From Sphingobacterium bovisgrunnientis (GTDB lineage Bacteria; Bacteroidota; Bacteroidia; Sphingobacteriales; Sphingobacteriaceae): DNA of 64,000 nucleotides. Shown in pieces: positions 54,727 to 63,967 of this stretch. The position numbers and the translations under genes are program-made. The stretch is taken from assembly GCF_009829085.1 (NCBI RefSeq), contig NZ_WUQY01000015.1, positions 19,695-83,694 of the forward strand. Reading direction: 5' to 3'. Every line of letters begins with the position of its first letter. Position 1 is the first letter of the stretch. A model generated the notes under the pieces. That model was not told where the DNA came from. It saw only the letters and a program-made list of their open reading frames with translations, and did no database searches.

Positions 54727-55703
54727 TATAGCACGTAATTTAAATAATCTTCAATTTCATCGTCATCAATATTTGAATCTAATTGTGTTTTCTCGTCATC
54801 GTTATAATCATCAGACGCAAACTCTGCCAATTGGATTAAATCTTCTCCTTCAGAAACTTGAGCTAAATAACCGAGAATTTCTTCGTCACTTATATTCTCC
54901 AAATTCACATCTGAAGATGCCACCTGCTGTTGCAATTGTGGATTTGAATTGCTGTTTTGCAAACCAAAATAAGCTCCACTACCAACAATTATAGCCACCG
55001 CTGCTGCTGCGTATTTTTTCCAAATCGGACGTTTTGGCAATGTAATTACCTTAACTTTTTCTGGTATATCACCTACGGTTTTAGCAAGGATGTTATCAGA
55101 TAACTGATCAAAATATCCAGTTGGAACAGCAAAATGTTCTTTACCTAAATCTTTTGACCATTTTTCAATCAATATACGGTCTTCAATTTCTGCGGTCGCT
55201 TGAGTAAAATATTCCGTAGGAACCGTAAAACCTGTATCATTCCCAATTGTATCGCGAAGATTCTGCTCTGCGATTTTAGCGAAAATACCTTCTTCTGCTT
55301 TCGCGAAATAATCTTCAGGAATTTGATATTCTAAAGTTGGGCTGAAAGATTTTAAATTTTCTTCTGCTAAACGCACTTCGATAGTTTGACCGAATTGTTC
55401 GAAATATTGATCTGGCACAATAAAACCTTCTTCACTTACTTGATCCTTCAAATCTTGTTCGGCAATTTTTGCGAAAATATTATTTTCTAATGTATCAAAA
55501 TAGCCTTCAGGAACTTTCGCTTCTGTAGCATTTGATTCATCATTTTCGTTAAAATCACGCAGACTTTCAAGCATAATTTGATGTAAGATTTGGTTTTCTT
55601 GCTCCGCAAAGAAATTAGTAGGAATGGCAAAAGGATTTACACGCAATGAATCTGGTAGATTTTTGCCTCCTAATTCTTCGTTATATGTGTTATTTTCCTT
55701 CAT
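54726..55703 (-). CDS. Membrane protein with six VPxxYF repeats, likely anti-sigma-type regulator
   Basis: 325 residues. Residues about 20-215 carry six copies of a roughly 32-45-residue helical unit, each starting with a VP..YF or IP..FF motif (AIPTNFF, VPEGYF, VPDQYF, IPEDYF, VPTEYF, VPTGYF) followed by a helix with I(F/L)AKIAEQ-like residues. Then a single membrane span (about 229-248) and an acidic C-terminal part. Anti-sigma-type proteins in this phylum often contain one or a few VPxxYF units. It follows the ECF sigma gene by 34 nt, so it may regulate it, but that is inference; the repeats are cytoplasmic if the span is read with positive residues (KRPIWKK) inside. Confidence 0.7.
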   Translation of the reverse strand: MKENNTYNEELGGKNLPDSLRVNPFAIPTNFFAEQENQILHQIMLESLRDFNENDESNATEAKVPEGYFDTLENNIFAKIAEQDLKDQVSEEGFIVPDQYFEQFGQTIEVRLAEENLKSFSPTLEYQIPEDYFAKAEEGIFAKIAEQNLRDTIGNDTGFTVPTEYFTQATAEIEDRILIEKWSKDLGKEHFAVPTGYFDQLSDNILAKTVGDIPEKVKVITLPKRPIWKKYAAAAVAIIVGSGAYFGLQNSNSNPQLQQQVASSDVNLENISDEEILGYLAQVSEGEDLIQLAEFASDDYNDDEKTQLDSNIDDDEIEDYLNYVL

Positions 55704-55737
55704 GAGTCCTATATAGATGTCTTTAATATCCGAAGGT

Positions 55738-56283
55738 TTAATCTTGGCTATTAAAAAAATGTTCTATTTTTTTGACGGCTAGGTGGTATGATGCTTTTAA
55801 TGCACCAACACTAGTCCCTAAAATACTAGAAATTTCATCATATTTCAAATCTTCGAAATATTTCATGTTGAAAACCAAGCGTTGCTTTTCTGGTAATGTA
55901 AGTAAAGCTTGTTGCAATTTCATCTGCGCTTTATCGCCGTTGAAATAGCTGCCACCTGCTAATGTTTCGGATAAATACGATGAATTGTCGTCATCCAATG
56001 AAACATTGTTTTTTTGCTTTTTCTTATTTAGAAAAGTGATGCATTCATTCGTTGCAATTCTGTACAACCACGTATACAATTGAGAATCTTCTCTGAACTT
56101 ATCTAAATTACGCCATACCTTTACAAAGATATCTTGGGTCACGTCATCCGCATCGTCATGATCGATGACCATGCGTCTGACATGCCAATATATTTTTTGC
56201 TGATATTTCTTCAACAATTGTTTGAAAGCCGCTTCACGCGAACTTTCATCGGCAAACATGGATATTATTTGCGCGTCTTCCAT
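55738..56283 (-). CDS. ECF RNA polymerase sigma factor
   Basis: 181 residues: sigma region 2 (about 10-85, DVTQDIFVKVWRNLDKFREDSQLYTWLYRIATN) and region 4 (about 120-175, LPEKQRLVFNMKYFEDLKYDEISSILGTSVGALKASYH). An acidic linker lies between. It redirects RNA polymerase to a regulon. Its ATG is 3 nt after the stop of the transketolase subunit upstream, and the repeat protein and Spy-like gene follow, so the five genes could be one transcript. Confidence 0.92.
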   Translation of the reverse strand: MEDAQIISMFADESSREAAFKQLLKKYQQKIYWHVRRMVIDHDDADDVTQDIFVKVWRNLDKFREDSQLYTWLYRIATNECITFLNKKKQKNNVSLDDDNSSYLSETLAGGSYFNGDKAQMKLQQALLTLPEKQRLVFNMKYFEDLKYDEISSILGTSVGALKASYHLAVKKIEHFFNSQD

Positions 56284-56286
56284 TTA

Positions 56287-57243
56287 TTATTTTTTTCTGC
56301 TAATAACTTTTTGAGCTGCAACAACAATGTTAGCGGCATTCAAACCGTATTTTTCCATCAATTGTGCTGGTGTTCCTGACTCGCCGAAGCTATCATCTAC
56401 AGCTACATATTCTTGTGGAGTTGGTAAATGTTGAGCCAAAACTTGTGCTACGCTATCACCCAAACCACCTAGACGGTTGTGCTCTTCTGCTGTTACGACA
56501 CAGCCCGTTTTCTTAACTGAGGCTAAGATTGCTTCTGCGTCCAAAGGTTTGATTGTATGAATGTTGATAATCTCCGCATCGATGCCTAATTTTTCCAATT
56601 CTTCACCCGCTTGGATAGCTTCCCATACCAAGTGACCCGTAGCGATGATTGTTACATCTTTACCTTCATTTAGCATCACAGCTTTACCAATTTCGAAAGT
56701 TTGATCTGCAGGTGTAAAGTTAGGGACAACTGGTCGGCCGAAACGTAGGTAAACAGGTCCTTCGTATTCTGCTACCGCAATAGTCGCCGCCTTAGTTTGA
56801 TTGAAGTCACAAGGGTTGATAACAACCATTCCTGGCAACATTTTCATTAAACCAATATCTTCTAAAGTTTGGTGCGTCGCGCCATCTTCACCCAAAGTAA
56901 GACCTGCATGTGAAGCAGCAATCTTAACATTTTTATTCGAATAAGCAATAGATTGACGGATTTGATCATAAACACGTGCTGTAGAAAATTCAGCGAAAGT
57001 ACCTGTAAAAGGAACTTTTCCGCCGATTGTTAATCCAGCCGCAATACCCATCATATTTGCTTCTGCGATACCAATTTGGAAAAAACGCTCTGGAAATTCT
57101 TTAATAAAAGCATCCATTTTCAACGAGCCTACCAAGTCAGCACACAATGCTACTACATTTTCATTCTTTTTTCCGGCTTCCAGTAAACCAACACCGAAAC
57201 CCGAACGTGTATCTTTAGATTCTGTAAAAGTATATTTTTTCAT
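56287..57243 (-). CDS. Transketolase C-terminal subunit
   Basis: 318 residues: pyrimidine-binding domain with FFQIGIAEANMMGIAAGL and the GLTLGEDGATHQ segment, then the C-terminal domain (about 195-318, TGHLVWEAIQAGEEL, TAEEHNRLGGLGDSV). It pairs with the N-terminal subunit from the upstream gene to form a complete thiamine-dependent transketolase (pentose phosphate pathway). Split transketolases are known in archaea and several bacteria. 81 nt separates the two genes, and the sigma factor starts 3 nt after this one. Confidence 0.93.
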   Translation of the reverse strand: MKKYTFTESKDTRSGFGVGLLEAGKKNENVVALCADLVGSLKMDAFIKEFPERFFQIGIAEANMMGIAAGLTIGGKVPFTGTFAEFSTARVYDQIRQSIAYSNKNVKIAASHAGLTLGEDGATHQTLEDIGLMKMLPGMVVINPCDFNQTKAATIAVAEYEGPVYLRFGRPVVPNFTPADQTFEIGKAVMLNEGKDVTIIATGHLVWEAIQAGEELEKLGIDAEIINIHTIKPLDAEAILASVKKTGCVVTAEEHNRLGGLGDSVAQVLAQHLPTPQEYVAVDDSFGESGTPAQLMEKYGLNAANIVVAAQKVISRKK

Positions 57244-57257
57244 GTTTGTCGTAGTAT

Positions 57258-57306
57258 TTAGATGTTAGTAGTTAGTATTTAGAAAATAATCTAATATCTA
57301 ACATCT
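57258..57306. repeat. Imperfect inverted repeat between the two transketolase genes
   Basis: Perfect 9-bp arms (AGATGTTAG at 57260-57268 and complement at 57298-57306), extended imperfectly by further TTAG/CTAA units. It lies in the 81-nt gap. It may be an mRNA hairpin that tunes subunit expression. Confidence 0.5.
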
Positions 57307-57324
57307 CATATCTAAAATCTATTA

Positions 57325-58173
57325 TTAATAATCGCCTAATGTTTCTGGTAATTGATTCAAAGCACTAGCCAATTGCTCATCATTTGGAGCTACGCCATGC
57401 CATTTGTGTGTACCCATCATGAAATCAACTCCTGAACCCATTGCTGTATGCAATAAGATAACAACAGGTTTACCTTTTCCACTACGTGATTTTGCTTCTT
57501 CGATACCAGCTACTACTGCAGACATATCGTTACCTTTTTCTACATCTAAAACATCCCAACCGAAAGCTTCCCATTTTGCTCTCAAGTTACCTAAAGACAA
57601 AACTTGATCTGTAGAACCATCAATCTGAGCACCATTATAATCCACAGCAGCGATAATGTTGTCCATTTTGTTGTGAGGAGCATACATCGCAGCTTCCCAA
57701 ACTTGACCTTCTTGCAATTCACCATCACCCATCAATACATAAACAAGACTATTATCTTTGTTTAATTTTTTAGCTTGAGCTGCCCCAATAGCAACCGAAA
57801 GACCTTGTCCTAATGACCCTGAGGCAATACGGATACCAGGTAAGCCTTCATGCGTAGTAGGGTGACCTTGTAGACGTGTATTGATCTTACGGAAAGTAGC
57901 CAACTCACTTACTGGGAAATATCCAGCGCGAGCTAATGTACTGTAAAATACAGGTGAGATGTGTCCATTTGACAAAAAGAATAAATCTTCACCAGCACCA
58001 TCCATATTAAATGATGGGTCGTGTTTCATAGCATGAAAATATAACGCTACGAAATAGTCTGTACAGCCTAATGATCCCCCTGGGTGGCCTGATTGACATC
58101 CGTGTACCATACGTACGATGTCACGTCTTACTTGTGTTGCAGTCTGTTCAAGTTTATTGATATCTACACTCAT
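57325..58173 (-). CDS. Transketolase N-terminal subunit (thiamine-diphosphate-binding)
   Basis: 282 residues from ATG 58173 (in-frame sequence upstream to 58191 overlaps the promoter). Motifs: HGCQSGHPGGSLGCTDYFVALYF, LSNGHISPVFY, ASGSLGQGLSVAIGAA, and the thiamine-diphosphate motif MGDGELQEGQVWEA. Partner of the C-terminal subunit gene. A minus-strand -7 box (TAAATTTG, 58189-58196) lies just upstream. Confidence 0.94.
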   Translation of the reverse strand: MSVDINKLEQTATQVRRDIVRMVHGCQSGHPGGSLGCTDYFVALYFHAMKHDPSFNMDGAGEDLFFLSNGHISPVFYSTLARAGYFPVSELATFRKINTRLQGHPTTHEGLPGIRIASGSLGQGLSVAIGAAQAKKLNKDNSLVYVLMGDGELQEGQVWEAAMYAPHNKMDNIIAAVDYNGAQIDGSTDQVLSLGNLRAKWEAFGWDVLDVEKGNDMSAVVAGIEEAKSRSGKGKPVVILLHTAMGSGVDFMMGTHKWHGVAPNDEQLASALNQLPETLGDY

Positions 58174-58188
58174 TTTGATTGTTTTATA

Positions 58189-58196
58189 CAAATTTA
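58189..58196 (-). promoter_or_regulatory. -7 box of the transketolase operon
   Basis: Minus-strand TAAATTTG, match to TAnnTTTG, 15 nt before ATG 58173. Confidence 0.5.
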
Positions 58197-58363
58197 TGCG
58201 TGTAAAGTTAATGAATTAAAATGTTTTAATAACTTACAATTTGAGGATAATGCGATTTTGCGAAGCTTTTTTATAGAATTAGTAAATACCAATCGAATGA
58301 TTTGATTTGGATTTAAGATTTATGTATAAATTCTAATCACAAATCACCTTTCAGTTTTATGTA

Positions 58364-59254
58364 CTAAAACAGATATTCGTAAATAAAGTGTCTCAAAATT
58401 TCTTCTTCGCTTTTATAATGCTGAAGAAATTTCCTCCATGTCGATGGCGAAAATTGAAATCTATTGCCTAACGAATCTTCATAAGTCCATCTTTTTGTTT
58501 TATTCTCAAATAATTTTGCGAATTCATTTCCATCGCGATAGATATATTCCGCATTGCTAATTCTTCGAATTCGAATATCCTCATCTAAGGATGTATCTTC
58601 TACAACATTGAAATCTGGCATAAGGTAATACGCATCGTTTGACTCTCGCTTAAAACCTCTATTGTCGGAAACAATCACTTTGTTAAAAATGTCTACTTCA
58701 AAATCGACCTTATAATTTTTTTCCGAAGACAGTCTATCGATAAGATTTGTGAAAAATTTATACTGGTCTTTACTATTGCGAAAAGGGTTATTTTGAATTT
58801 TTGCTAGATATTTTTCATCGTAAGACAATTGATTCCCCTGATTATCCGAAAAAATACGCGCATTAAATATGTCTTTTTTGAATTTCGCTTCGTAATTATT
58901 ATTAACATTTGTTTTGAATATCCAAGTGTCAAATATGTCAATTTCAAATTCTTCTGTTCTATTGGTTACATTTCGAAAGTAAGTAATGTGATCTTCAAAA
59001 AATATTTCTTGATCTTTAGAATTTGAAAGTACTGTAGGATTTGTTCTAGACAAAAATTTATTATTAAAAGTGATTTTGTTGTTTTTATTATCCGTAAATA
59101 TTAAGTCATTGAAAACGTTTTTCTCCAATTTGGATTTGTAGTTTTCTCGCGCAGACTCGTGCGTCAAATTATTAAAAAAATCACGTCCAAACTGTTGGGC
59201 AAACGAACTGAAAATAAATACTTGAAAGCAAAGAAATAGGATTACACTTTTCAT
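58364..59254 (-). CDS. Secreted protein with internal repeats, function unknown
   Basis: 296 residues with a signal peptide (about 1-19, ending SFAQQF). Two related units of about 80 residues are visible (roughly 35-120 and 125-205), each with a K(N/D)(V/I)FN..IF.DN element followed by a SKDQ...FF segment and ending in F.(I/V)DIF. The last 90 residues are different and hydrophilic with RRISNAEYIYRDGNEF. No recognised family, no neighbours that tie it to a pathway. Confidence 0.55.
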   Translation of the reverse strand: MKSVILFLCFQVFIFSSFAQQFGRDFFNNLTHESARENYKSKLEKNVFNDLIFTDNKNNKITFNNKFLSRTNPTVLSNSKDQEIFFEDHITYFRNVTNRTEEFEIDIFDTWIFKTNVNNNYEAKFKKDIFNARIFSDNQGNQLSYDEKYLAKIQNNPFRNSKDQYKFFTNLIDRLSSEKNYKVDFEVDIFNKVIVSDNRGFKRESNDAYYLMPDFNVVEDTSLDEDIRIRRISNAEYIYRDGNEFAKLFENKTKRWTYEDSLGNRFQFSPSTWRKFLQHYKSEEEILRHFIYEYLF

Positions 59255-59353
59255 AATGGATAATTTGTAAGTATGACTACTGCGTAGCCCGAAAGTTTAT
59301 TGCTAAATAATATAATCTTTTGGGAAGTTATACTATTTCATATGTAAAATAAA

Positions 59354-59381
59354 AAGGCTCATTTTGAGAAAAATGAGCCTT
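59354..59381 (-). terminator. Terminator after the small membrane protein gene
   Basis: 12-bp perfect stem (AAGGCTCATTTT at 59354-59365, complement at 59370-59381), 4-nt loop, with a T-rich tract on the minus strand. Confidence 0.85.
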
Positions 59382-59389
59382 CAATATTT

Positions 59390-59818
59390 TTAGTTTAAAA
59401 TCGACCAAGTCGACCAAGGAATTCTGGTAAGAATCAAGATCAATGCAATCGTGTAAGTGATAAACACTGTTTTGTTTGCTGCATAATCTAATGTTGCTTT
59501 CTTCGCTTTGATATAACCAACCGTGATTAATACAATTGCAATAATCATTATCAACGGGTGCTCCAAGAAATATAATCTTGATAAGCTGTTGCTCATATTC
59601 TCTCCAGAGAAACTTTTGATGCCAAGTGGAGACACGAAGTAAATAATCAAACCAATAAGTAATTGCAAGTGTGCAGAGATAAACCCGATTAAAGCAATTT
59701 TACGGTTATATGGATTTGCTTTGAAATAGTTTACCGCTGTAATGACAATTGAAATAACTAAAGCCAATAAAAGAATGACAGCTAAAGTCGAGTGTAAATG
59801 TTTCATGCCTGTTAACAT
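59390..59818 (-). CDS. Four-span membrane protein of unknown function
   Basis: 142 residues (start ATG 59818, or ATG 59806 giving MKHLHS). About four hydrophobic segments: LLALVISIVITAV, LIGFISAHLQLLIGLIIYFV, HPLIMIIAIVLITVGYI and FITYTIALILILT. The histidines in the first and third spans are spaced as in b-type haem or CopD-like proteins, but I cannot assign a family with confidence. Followed by a strong terminator, and preceded by the M28 peptidase on the same strand. Confidence 0.65.
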   Translation of the reverse strand: MLTGMKHLHSTLAVILLLALVISIVITAVNYFKANPYNRKIALIGFISAHLQLLIGLIIYFVSPLGIKSFSGENMSNSLSRLYFLEHPLIMIIAIVLITVGYIKAKKATLDYAANKTVFITYTIALILILTRIPWSTWSILN

Positions 59819-59859
59819 ATGTTTAAAGTTTTAATTTTTTTCTATTTCCTACAAAAGTA

Positions 59860-61515
59860 CTATTTTGAAAGTCGTTTTTCGCCTAATTCTCTAAATTCAG
59901 ATTTAGCCTTGAATTGTGGGAATGTTTTTTCTTGACTCATTACATATCCGATATCAAAGAAAAGACGAATATCAGCCAAAATTCCACCGAAATCCCAATT
60001 TTCATCCAATTCATCTTGCGGTTTGTGGTATCTATTAGCTAATGCTTCTTTACGCTTTTCGTTTGCTACAGAATCTGTCGAAATTAATTCTGAACCTGAA
60101 CCCATAAACAATCCTGGTACACCTTTCTTCACAAAATTGAAGTGATCAGAGCGGTAAAAGCCTCCAGAAGTCGGATTTTTCTCACCAACTACTGTTCTTC
60201 CGAATTTAGCAGCCGAACGCTCTACGTAATCTTCAATCTCTGTTTGTCCAATACCCACTATCGATACATCTTTTGTCGCACCTAATGGATTAAACGCATC
60301 CATATTTAAGTTAGCTACTGTTTTGTTTAACGGATAAATCGGATTGTTCGCGTAATAAGATGAACCCAATAAGCCTTCTTCTTCAGCGGTCAACGCAATA
60401 AATACAATAGTACGTTCGGGTTGATGTTTAGCAGCTTTGAAAGCTTTTCCTATTTCAAATAAAGCCGCTACACCAGCTGCATTGTCAATGGCACCATTGT
60501 AAATCGAATCACCATTTACTGGTTCACCGATACCCAAATGATCCCAATGTGCCGTGTAAATAATTGTTTCGTCAGCACGTTTCGTGCCTGATATTTTCGC
60601 GATTACATTGTTTGACTTGGAATGTCTAAAAACATTTTTTAATTCTACTTTCGTGCTGATATTCATCGGTACTGCCTTGAAGCCAGGCTTTTTAGCAGCT
60701 TCCATTAAGTCTGCGTTAAGACCAGCGAGTTTAAATAATTTTTCGGCAGTAGGTGTAGAAACCCAGCCTTCAAATTCGGGTAACTCGTCAGGATTGTTGG
60801 TTGTTAATTCCAATTGCGGTCCCGACCATCCTGAACGAACAACATCCCAACCATAACTTGCTGCGCCAGTTTCATGAATTAATAAAATTCCGGTTGCGCC
60901 TTGACGACCTGCTTCTTCAAATTTATAACGCCATCTCCCATAGTAGGTCATCGTATCGGCTTTGAAAAGGTTTTTATCGTATCGCCCTGGGTCGCTAACC
61001 ATTACTACGACAGTTTTGCCTTTTACATCCAATCCTTCGTAATCGTTCCAATTATATTCTGGTGCGAAAATACCGAATCCTGCAAAAACAAGTTCAGTAT
61101 CTTCCACTAAAGTATTTTCCTTGAGTTTGCGCGTGCCAATAACAAAATCATCCAATGATTTTACAGAAATAGAACCGTTTTTGCCTTTGAAAGTTAAATT
61201 AGGCTCGACAGGTTTTGATGTGATTTCAACCATTGGTACTTCTTGAAAGTATGAATCGCCATTCCCTGGCTCAAGTCCTATTGCCTTAAATTGTTCTTCA
61301 ATATAATTGACAGTTAATGTATCACCTTTGGTAAAAGGCTTTCGACCTAAGAAATCATCAGAAGCGAGTTGAGCTACGTGGGCTTTGTAGGATTCTTCTG
61401 TAATAGCTTCAAGTGCTGTGCTGTCTAATGCTGTAGCATCAAAGTTCGAAGCTTGTTCAGTACAGGAAAATAGCCCTATACTCAATGCACAGGAAAATAG
61501 AAAAGTTTTATTCAT
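59860..61515 (-). CDS. M28-family zinc aminopeptidase lipoprotein
   Basis: 551 residues from ATG 61515 with lipobox LSIGLFSCTEQ; a start at 61536 would extend the signal oddly. A PA domain (about 140-280) is inserted before the M28 catalytic part (about 300-540). Zinc ligands are in THWDHLG, NAAG-Asp (IDNAAGVAALFE), TAEEEGLLGS, NMDAFNP and SDHFNFVKKG. It removes N-terminal residues of peptides in the periplasm or at the surface. Confidence 0.92.
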   Translation of the reverse strand: MNKTFLFSCALSIGLFSCTEQASNFDATALDSTALEAITEESYKAHVAQLASDDFLGRKPFTKGDTLTVNYIEEQFKAIGLEPGNGDSYFQEVPMVEITSKPVEPNLTFKGKNGSISVKSLDDFVIGTRKLKENTLVEDTELVFAGFGIFAPEYNWNDYEGLDVKGKTVVVMVSDPGRYDKNLFKADTMTYYGRWRYKFEEAGRQGATGILLIHETGAASYGWDVVRSGWSGPQLELTTNNPDELPEFEGWVSTPTAEKLFKLAGLNADLMEAAKKPGFKAVPMNISTKVELKNVFRHSKSNNVIAKISGTKRADETIIYTAHWDHLGIGEPVNGDSIYNGAIDNAAGVAALFEIGKAFKAAKHQPERTIVFIALTAEEEGLLGSSYYANNPIYPLNKTVANLNMDAFNPLGATKDVSIVGIGQTEIEDYVERSAAKFGRTVVGEKNPTSGGFYRSDHFNFVKKGVPGLFMGSGSELISTDSVANEKRKEALANRYHKPQDELDENWDFGGILADIRLFFDIGYVMSQEKTFPQFKAKSEFRELGEKRLSK

Positions 61516-61574
61516 AATTCTTATGTGTTGAATCAATAAAAATACGATTTAAAAAGAAAGATAGACTTTTGTAT

Positions 61575-62189
61575 CTAATCTTTGACAGGAATGACCTCGG
61601 CAATTGGGTGAAATAGATAGATTTTTTGTGTGGAAATCTCCAAACACTTGTATCTTTTACGAAGTTTTTCTAGTTTTTGAAAAGTTCTTCCATTTTTCAT
61701 TTGAAAGATTGACTGTTCGGGTAATTCTTCAACATGAATTAGTTCAGACACCTTCTTATCATACTGTTTTAGTACACGATAGAGATTCAAATCCGTGCAA
61801 GAAGATGCCGCAGGATTGTTCATGTAATTATTAATTGCGATGACAACATCAGCAGGAAAAATGTTCAATTTCAAAAAGGGTTGAATAAGCGATTTAAAAT
61901 TGTTTTTCCATTCCTCTCCGTGGGGTTTTACACGGTTTTTATATTCTTGATACGTTTTCAAATGCGCAAATTCATGTACTGTTGTCATCAGAAAAGCATA
62001 GGGATTGAGGTCGTAATTGACCGTGATTTGATGAGAACTTCCACGAAATGGAGCACGGTAATCGCCTAATTTTGATGCACGACTTTTGGTTACCTTAAAT
62101 CGACAAGCAGAATCGTTAATCCACTGCGAAATAATAGGTGCAGCTTCTGCAGGAATGTACTTACTCAATTGTTTGCTGAAATCTGGCAT
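61575..62189 (-). CDS. SprT-like metalloprotease domain protein
   Basis: 204 residues. Zinc site HEFAHLKTYQEYKNRVKPHGEEW (two His plus Glu, and a third His) near residue 70-95 marks a SprT/wss-like fold; there is no visible C-terminal zinc ribbon. Function in bacteria is unclear. Divergent from recN. Confidence 0.85.
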   Translation of the reverse strand: MPDFSKQLSKYIPAEAAPIISQWINDSACRFKVTKSRASKLGDYRAPFRGSSHQITVNYDLNPYAFLMTTVHEFAHLKTYQEYKNRVKPHGEEWKNNFKSLIQPFLKLNIFPADVVIAINNYMNNPAASSCTDLNLYRVLKQYDKKVSELIHVEELPEQSIFQMKNGRTFQKLEKLRKRYKCLEISTQKIYLFHPIAEVIPVKD

Positions 62190-62260
62190 ATCACTACAAA
62201 CATATTATTTAAATACTAAAAAGTGAATTTTTTATGGTTCTCAAACCTAAATCTTATCCC

Positions 62261-62268
62261 TATATTTG
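62261..62268 (+). promoter_or_regulatory. -7 box of the recN promoter
   Basis: TATATTTG, match to TAnnTTTG, 40 nt before the recN ATG. Confidence 0.65.
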
Positions 62269-62308
62269 ACATTGAAATTTCGTTACACATTACATCAATT
62301 TATAGAAT

Positions 62309-63967
62309 ATGCTATCACGATTACTCATAAAAAACTACGCTTTGATTGATAATTTGGATATCGCTTTTGATAAGGGATTGAATATTATCACCGGGGAAAC
62401 AGGAGCTGGTAAATCTATTCTGATGGGTGCTTTGGGCTTGGTTTTGGGAAATAGAGCGGAGGGCAAACAGTTTTTTGATGATTCCAAGAAATGTGTTATT
62501 GAGGGTTATTTTTCTATTTCATCGTATGATCTGAAAGGATTTTTTGAAGAATATGATTTAGAATACGAAGACGAAACGATTATTCGTCGTGAAATATCGG
62601 TAGATGGCAAATCACGTGCTTTTGTTAATGATTCACCAGTAAACTTAGCAACATTGAAGGCTTTGGGTGAACGATTGATTGATATTCACTCGCAACATGC
62701 GACTTTGCAAATCAATACAGAAGAATTTCAACTGTTTGTGCTTGATTCTATTGCAGGGAATGAAATTTTACTTGAAGAGTTTCGACAAGAACTTCAACAA
62801 TTGCGTCAGCTCGATAAAAAGTTAAAAACGCTTAAAGAAGAATCTCGCACGGCCAATGCTGAATTGGATTATAACCAATTTCTATTTGATGAATTGGAAA
62901 AATTAAATGTGCGTGAAGGCGAACTCAAGGAATTAGAAGAGGAGCAAAGCCAATTAGAGAATGCAGAGGAAATCAAGCGCGCGTTGTTGGCTTCTACGCA
63001 TTTGTTGGCGGACGGCGAACAAAATGCATTGACCTTATTAAAGGAAAGTATACAACAAATTCAACAGGCTTCTCGGTATTTTACAGATGCCGAAGAGTTG
63101 GCAAATCGATTGAACAGTGCCTATATAGAAATCAAGGACGTGTCATCAGAAATTGCACATCAGGAAGCTTCTGTCAATTTGGATGAAAAGCGTTTGGATG
63201 AAGTGAATTCACGTTTGAGTGATATCTACAGTTTATTAAAAAAACATCGCTTTGAATCGGAAACGGAACTTATTCAATTAAGAAATGAATTGGAAGAAAA
63301 ACTCCAGGTTGCCTTAAATCACGATGATATCTTAGCGAAACTAGAGGGGGATAAGAAAAATCAGGAGGCAAAAGTTTCACAATTGGGTGCAAACCTTCAC
63401 AAAAAGCGTCATGAAATAAAGGCTAAAGTAGAAGAGTCAGTTCAAAAGACTTTGGCTCATGTAGGGATGGTAAATGCTAAACTCGAAGTCTCCTTAAACT
63501 TGCTATCGTTAGATAAAGCTTCCAATAGAGGTATGGACAGCGTTCAATTTCTTTTCTCCGCAAATAAAGGACAAGCTTTACAACCAATTCATAAAGTTGC
63601 TTCCGGAGGTGAATTATCACGTGTGATGCTTGCTATTAAATCATTGGTCGCTCAGAATTCAGCTTTGCCTACGATTATTTTTGATGAGATTGATACAGGA
63701 ATTTCAGGGGAGGTAGCACTGCGAGTGGGAGAGGTGATGCATGATTTAGCGAATAATATGCAGGTATTGGCGATTACACATTTGCCGCAGATTGCTTCAA
63801 AGGGAACCTCGCATTTCAAAGTTTACAAAGAGGACAAAAATGATAAAACGCGTTCGAATATTGTACTGATGAATGCGGATGAACGTATTGTAGAGGTTGC
63901 ACAAATGCTTAGCGGAGCGAATCCAGGAGAAGCGGCATTAGCTCACGCGAAGAATTTATTGAGTTAA
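62309..63967 (+). CDS. recN: DNA repair protein RecN
   Basis: 552 residues, complete. SMC-like ATPase that helps repair double-strand breaks. N-terminal Walker A GETGAGKSILMGALGLVLG, coiled-coil arms (about 160-400) and C-terminal signature/Walker B with SGGELSRVMLAIK and IIFDEIDTGISGEVA. It is single-gene and starts at ATG 62309. The window ends 33 nt after its stop with nothing further. Confidence 0.96.
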   Translation: MLSRLLIKNYALIDNLDIAFDKGLNIITGETGAGKSILMGALGLVLGNRAEGKQFFDDSKKCVIEGYFSISSYDLKGFFEEYDLEYEDETIIRREISVDGKSRAFVNDSPVNLATLKALGERLIDIHSQHATLQINTEEFQLFVLDSIAGNEILLEEFRQELQQLRQLDKKLKTLKEESRTANAELDYNQFLFDELEKLNVREGELKELEEEQSQLENAEEIKRALLASTHLLADGEQNALTLLKESIQQIQQASRYFTDAEELANRLNSAYIEIKDVSSEIAHQEASVNLDEKRLDEVNSRLSDIYSLLKKHRFESETELIQLRNELEEKLQVALNHDDILAKLEGDKKNQEAKVSQLGANLHKKRHEIKAKVEESVQKTLAHVGMVNAKLEVSLNLLSLDKASNRGMDSVQFLFSANKGQALQPIHKVASGGELSRVMLAIKSLVAQNSALPTIIFDEIDTGISGEVALRVGEVMHDLANNMQVLAITHLPQIASKGTSHFKVYKEDKNDKTRSNIVLMNADERIVEVAQMLSGANPGEAALAHAKNLLS

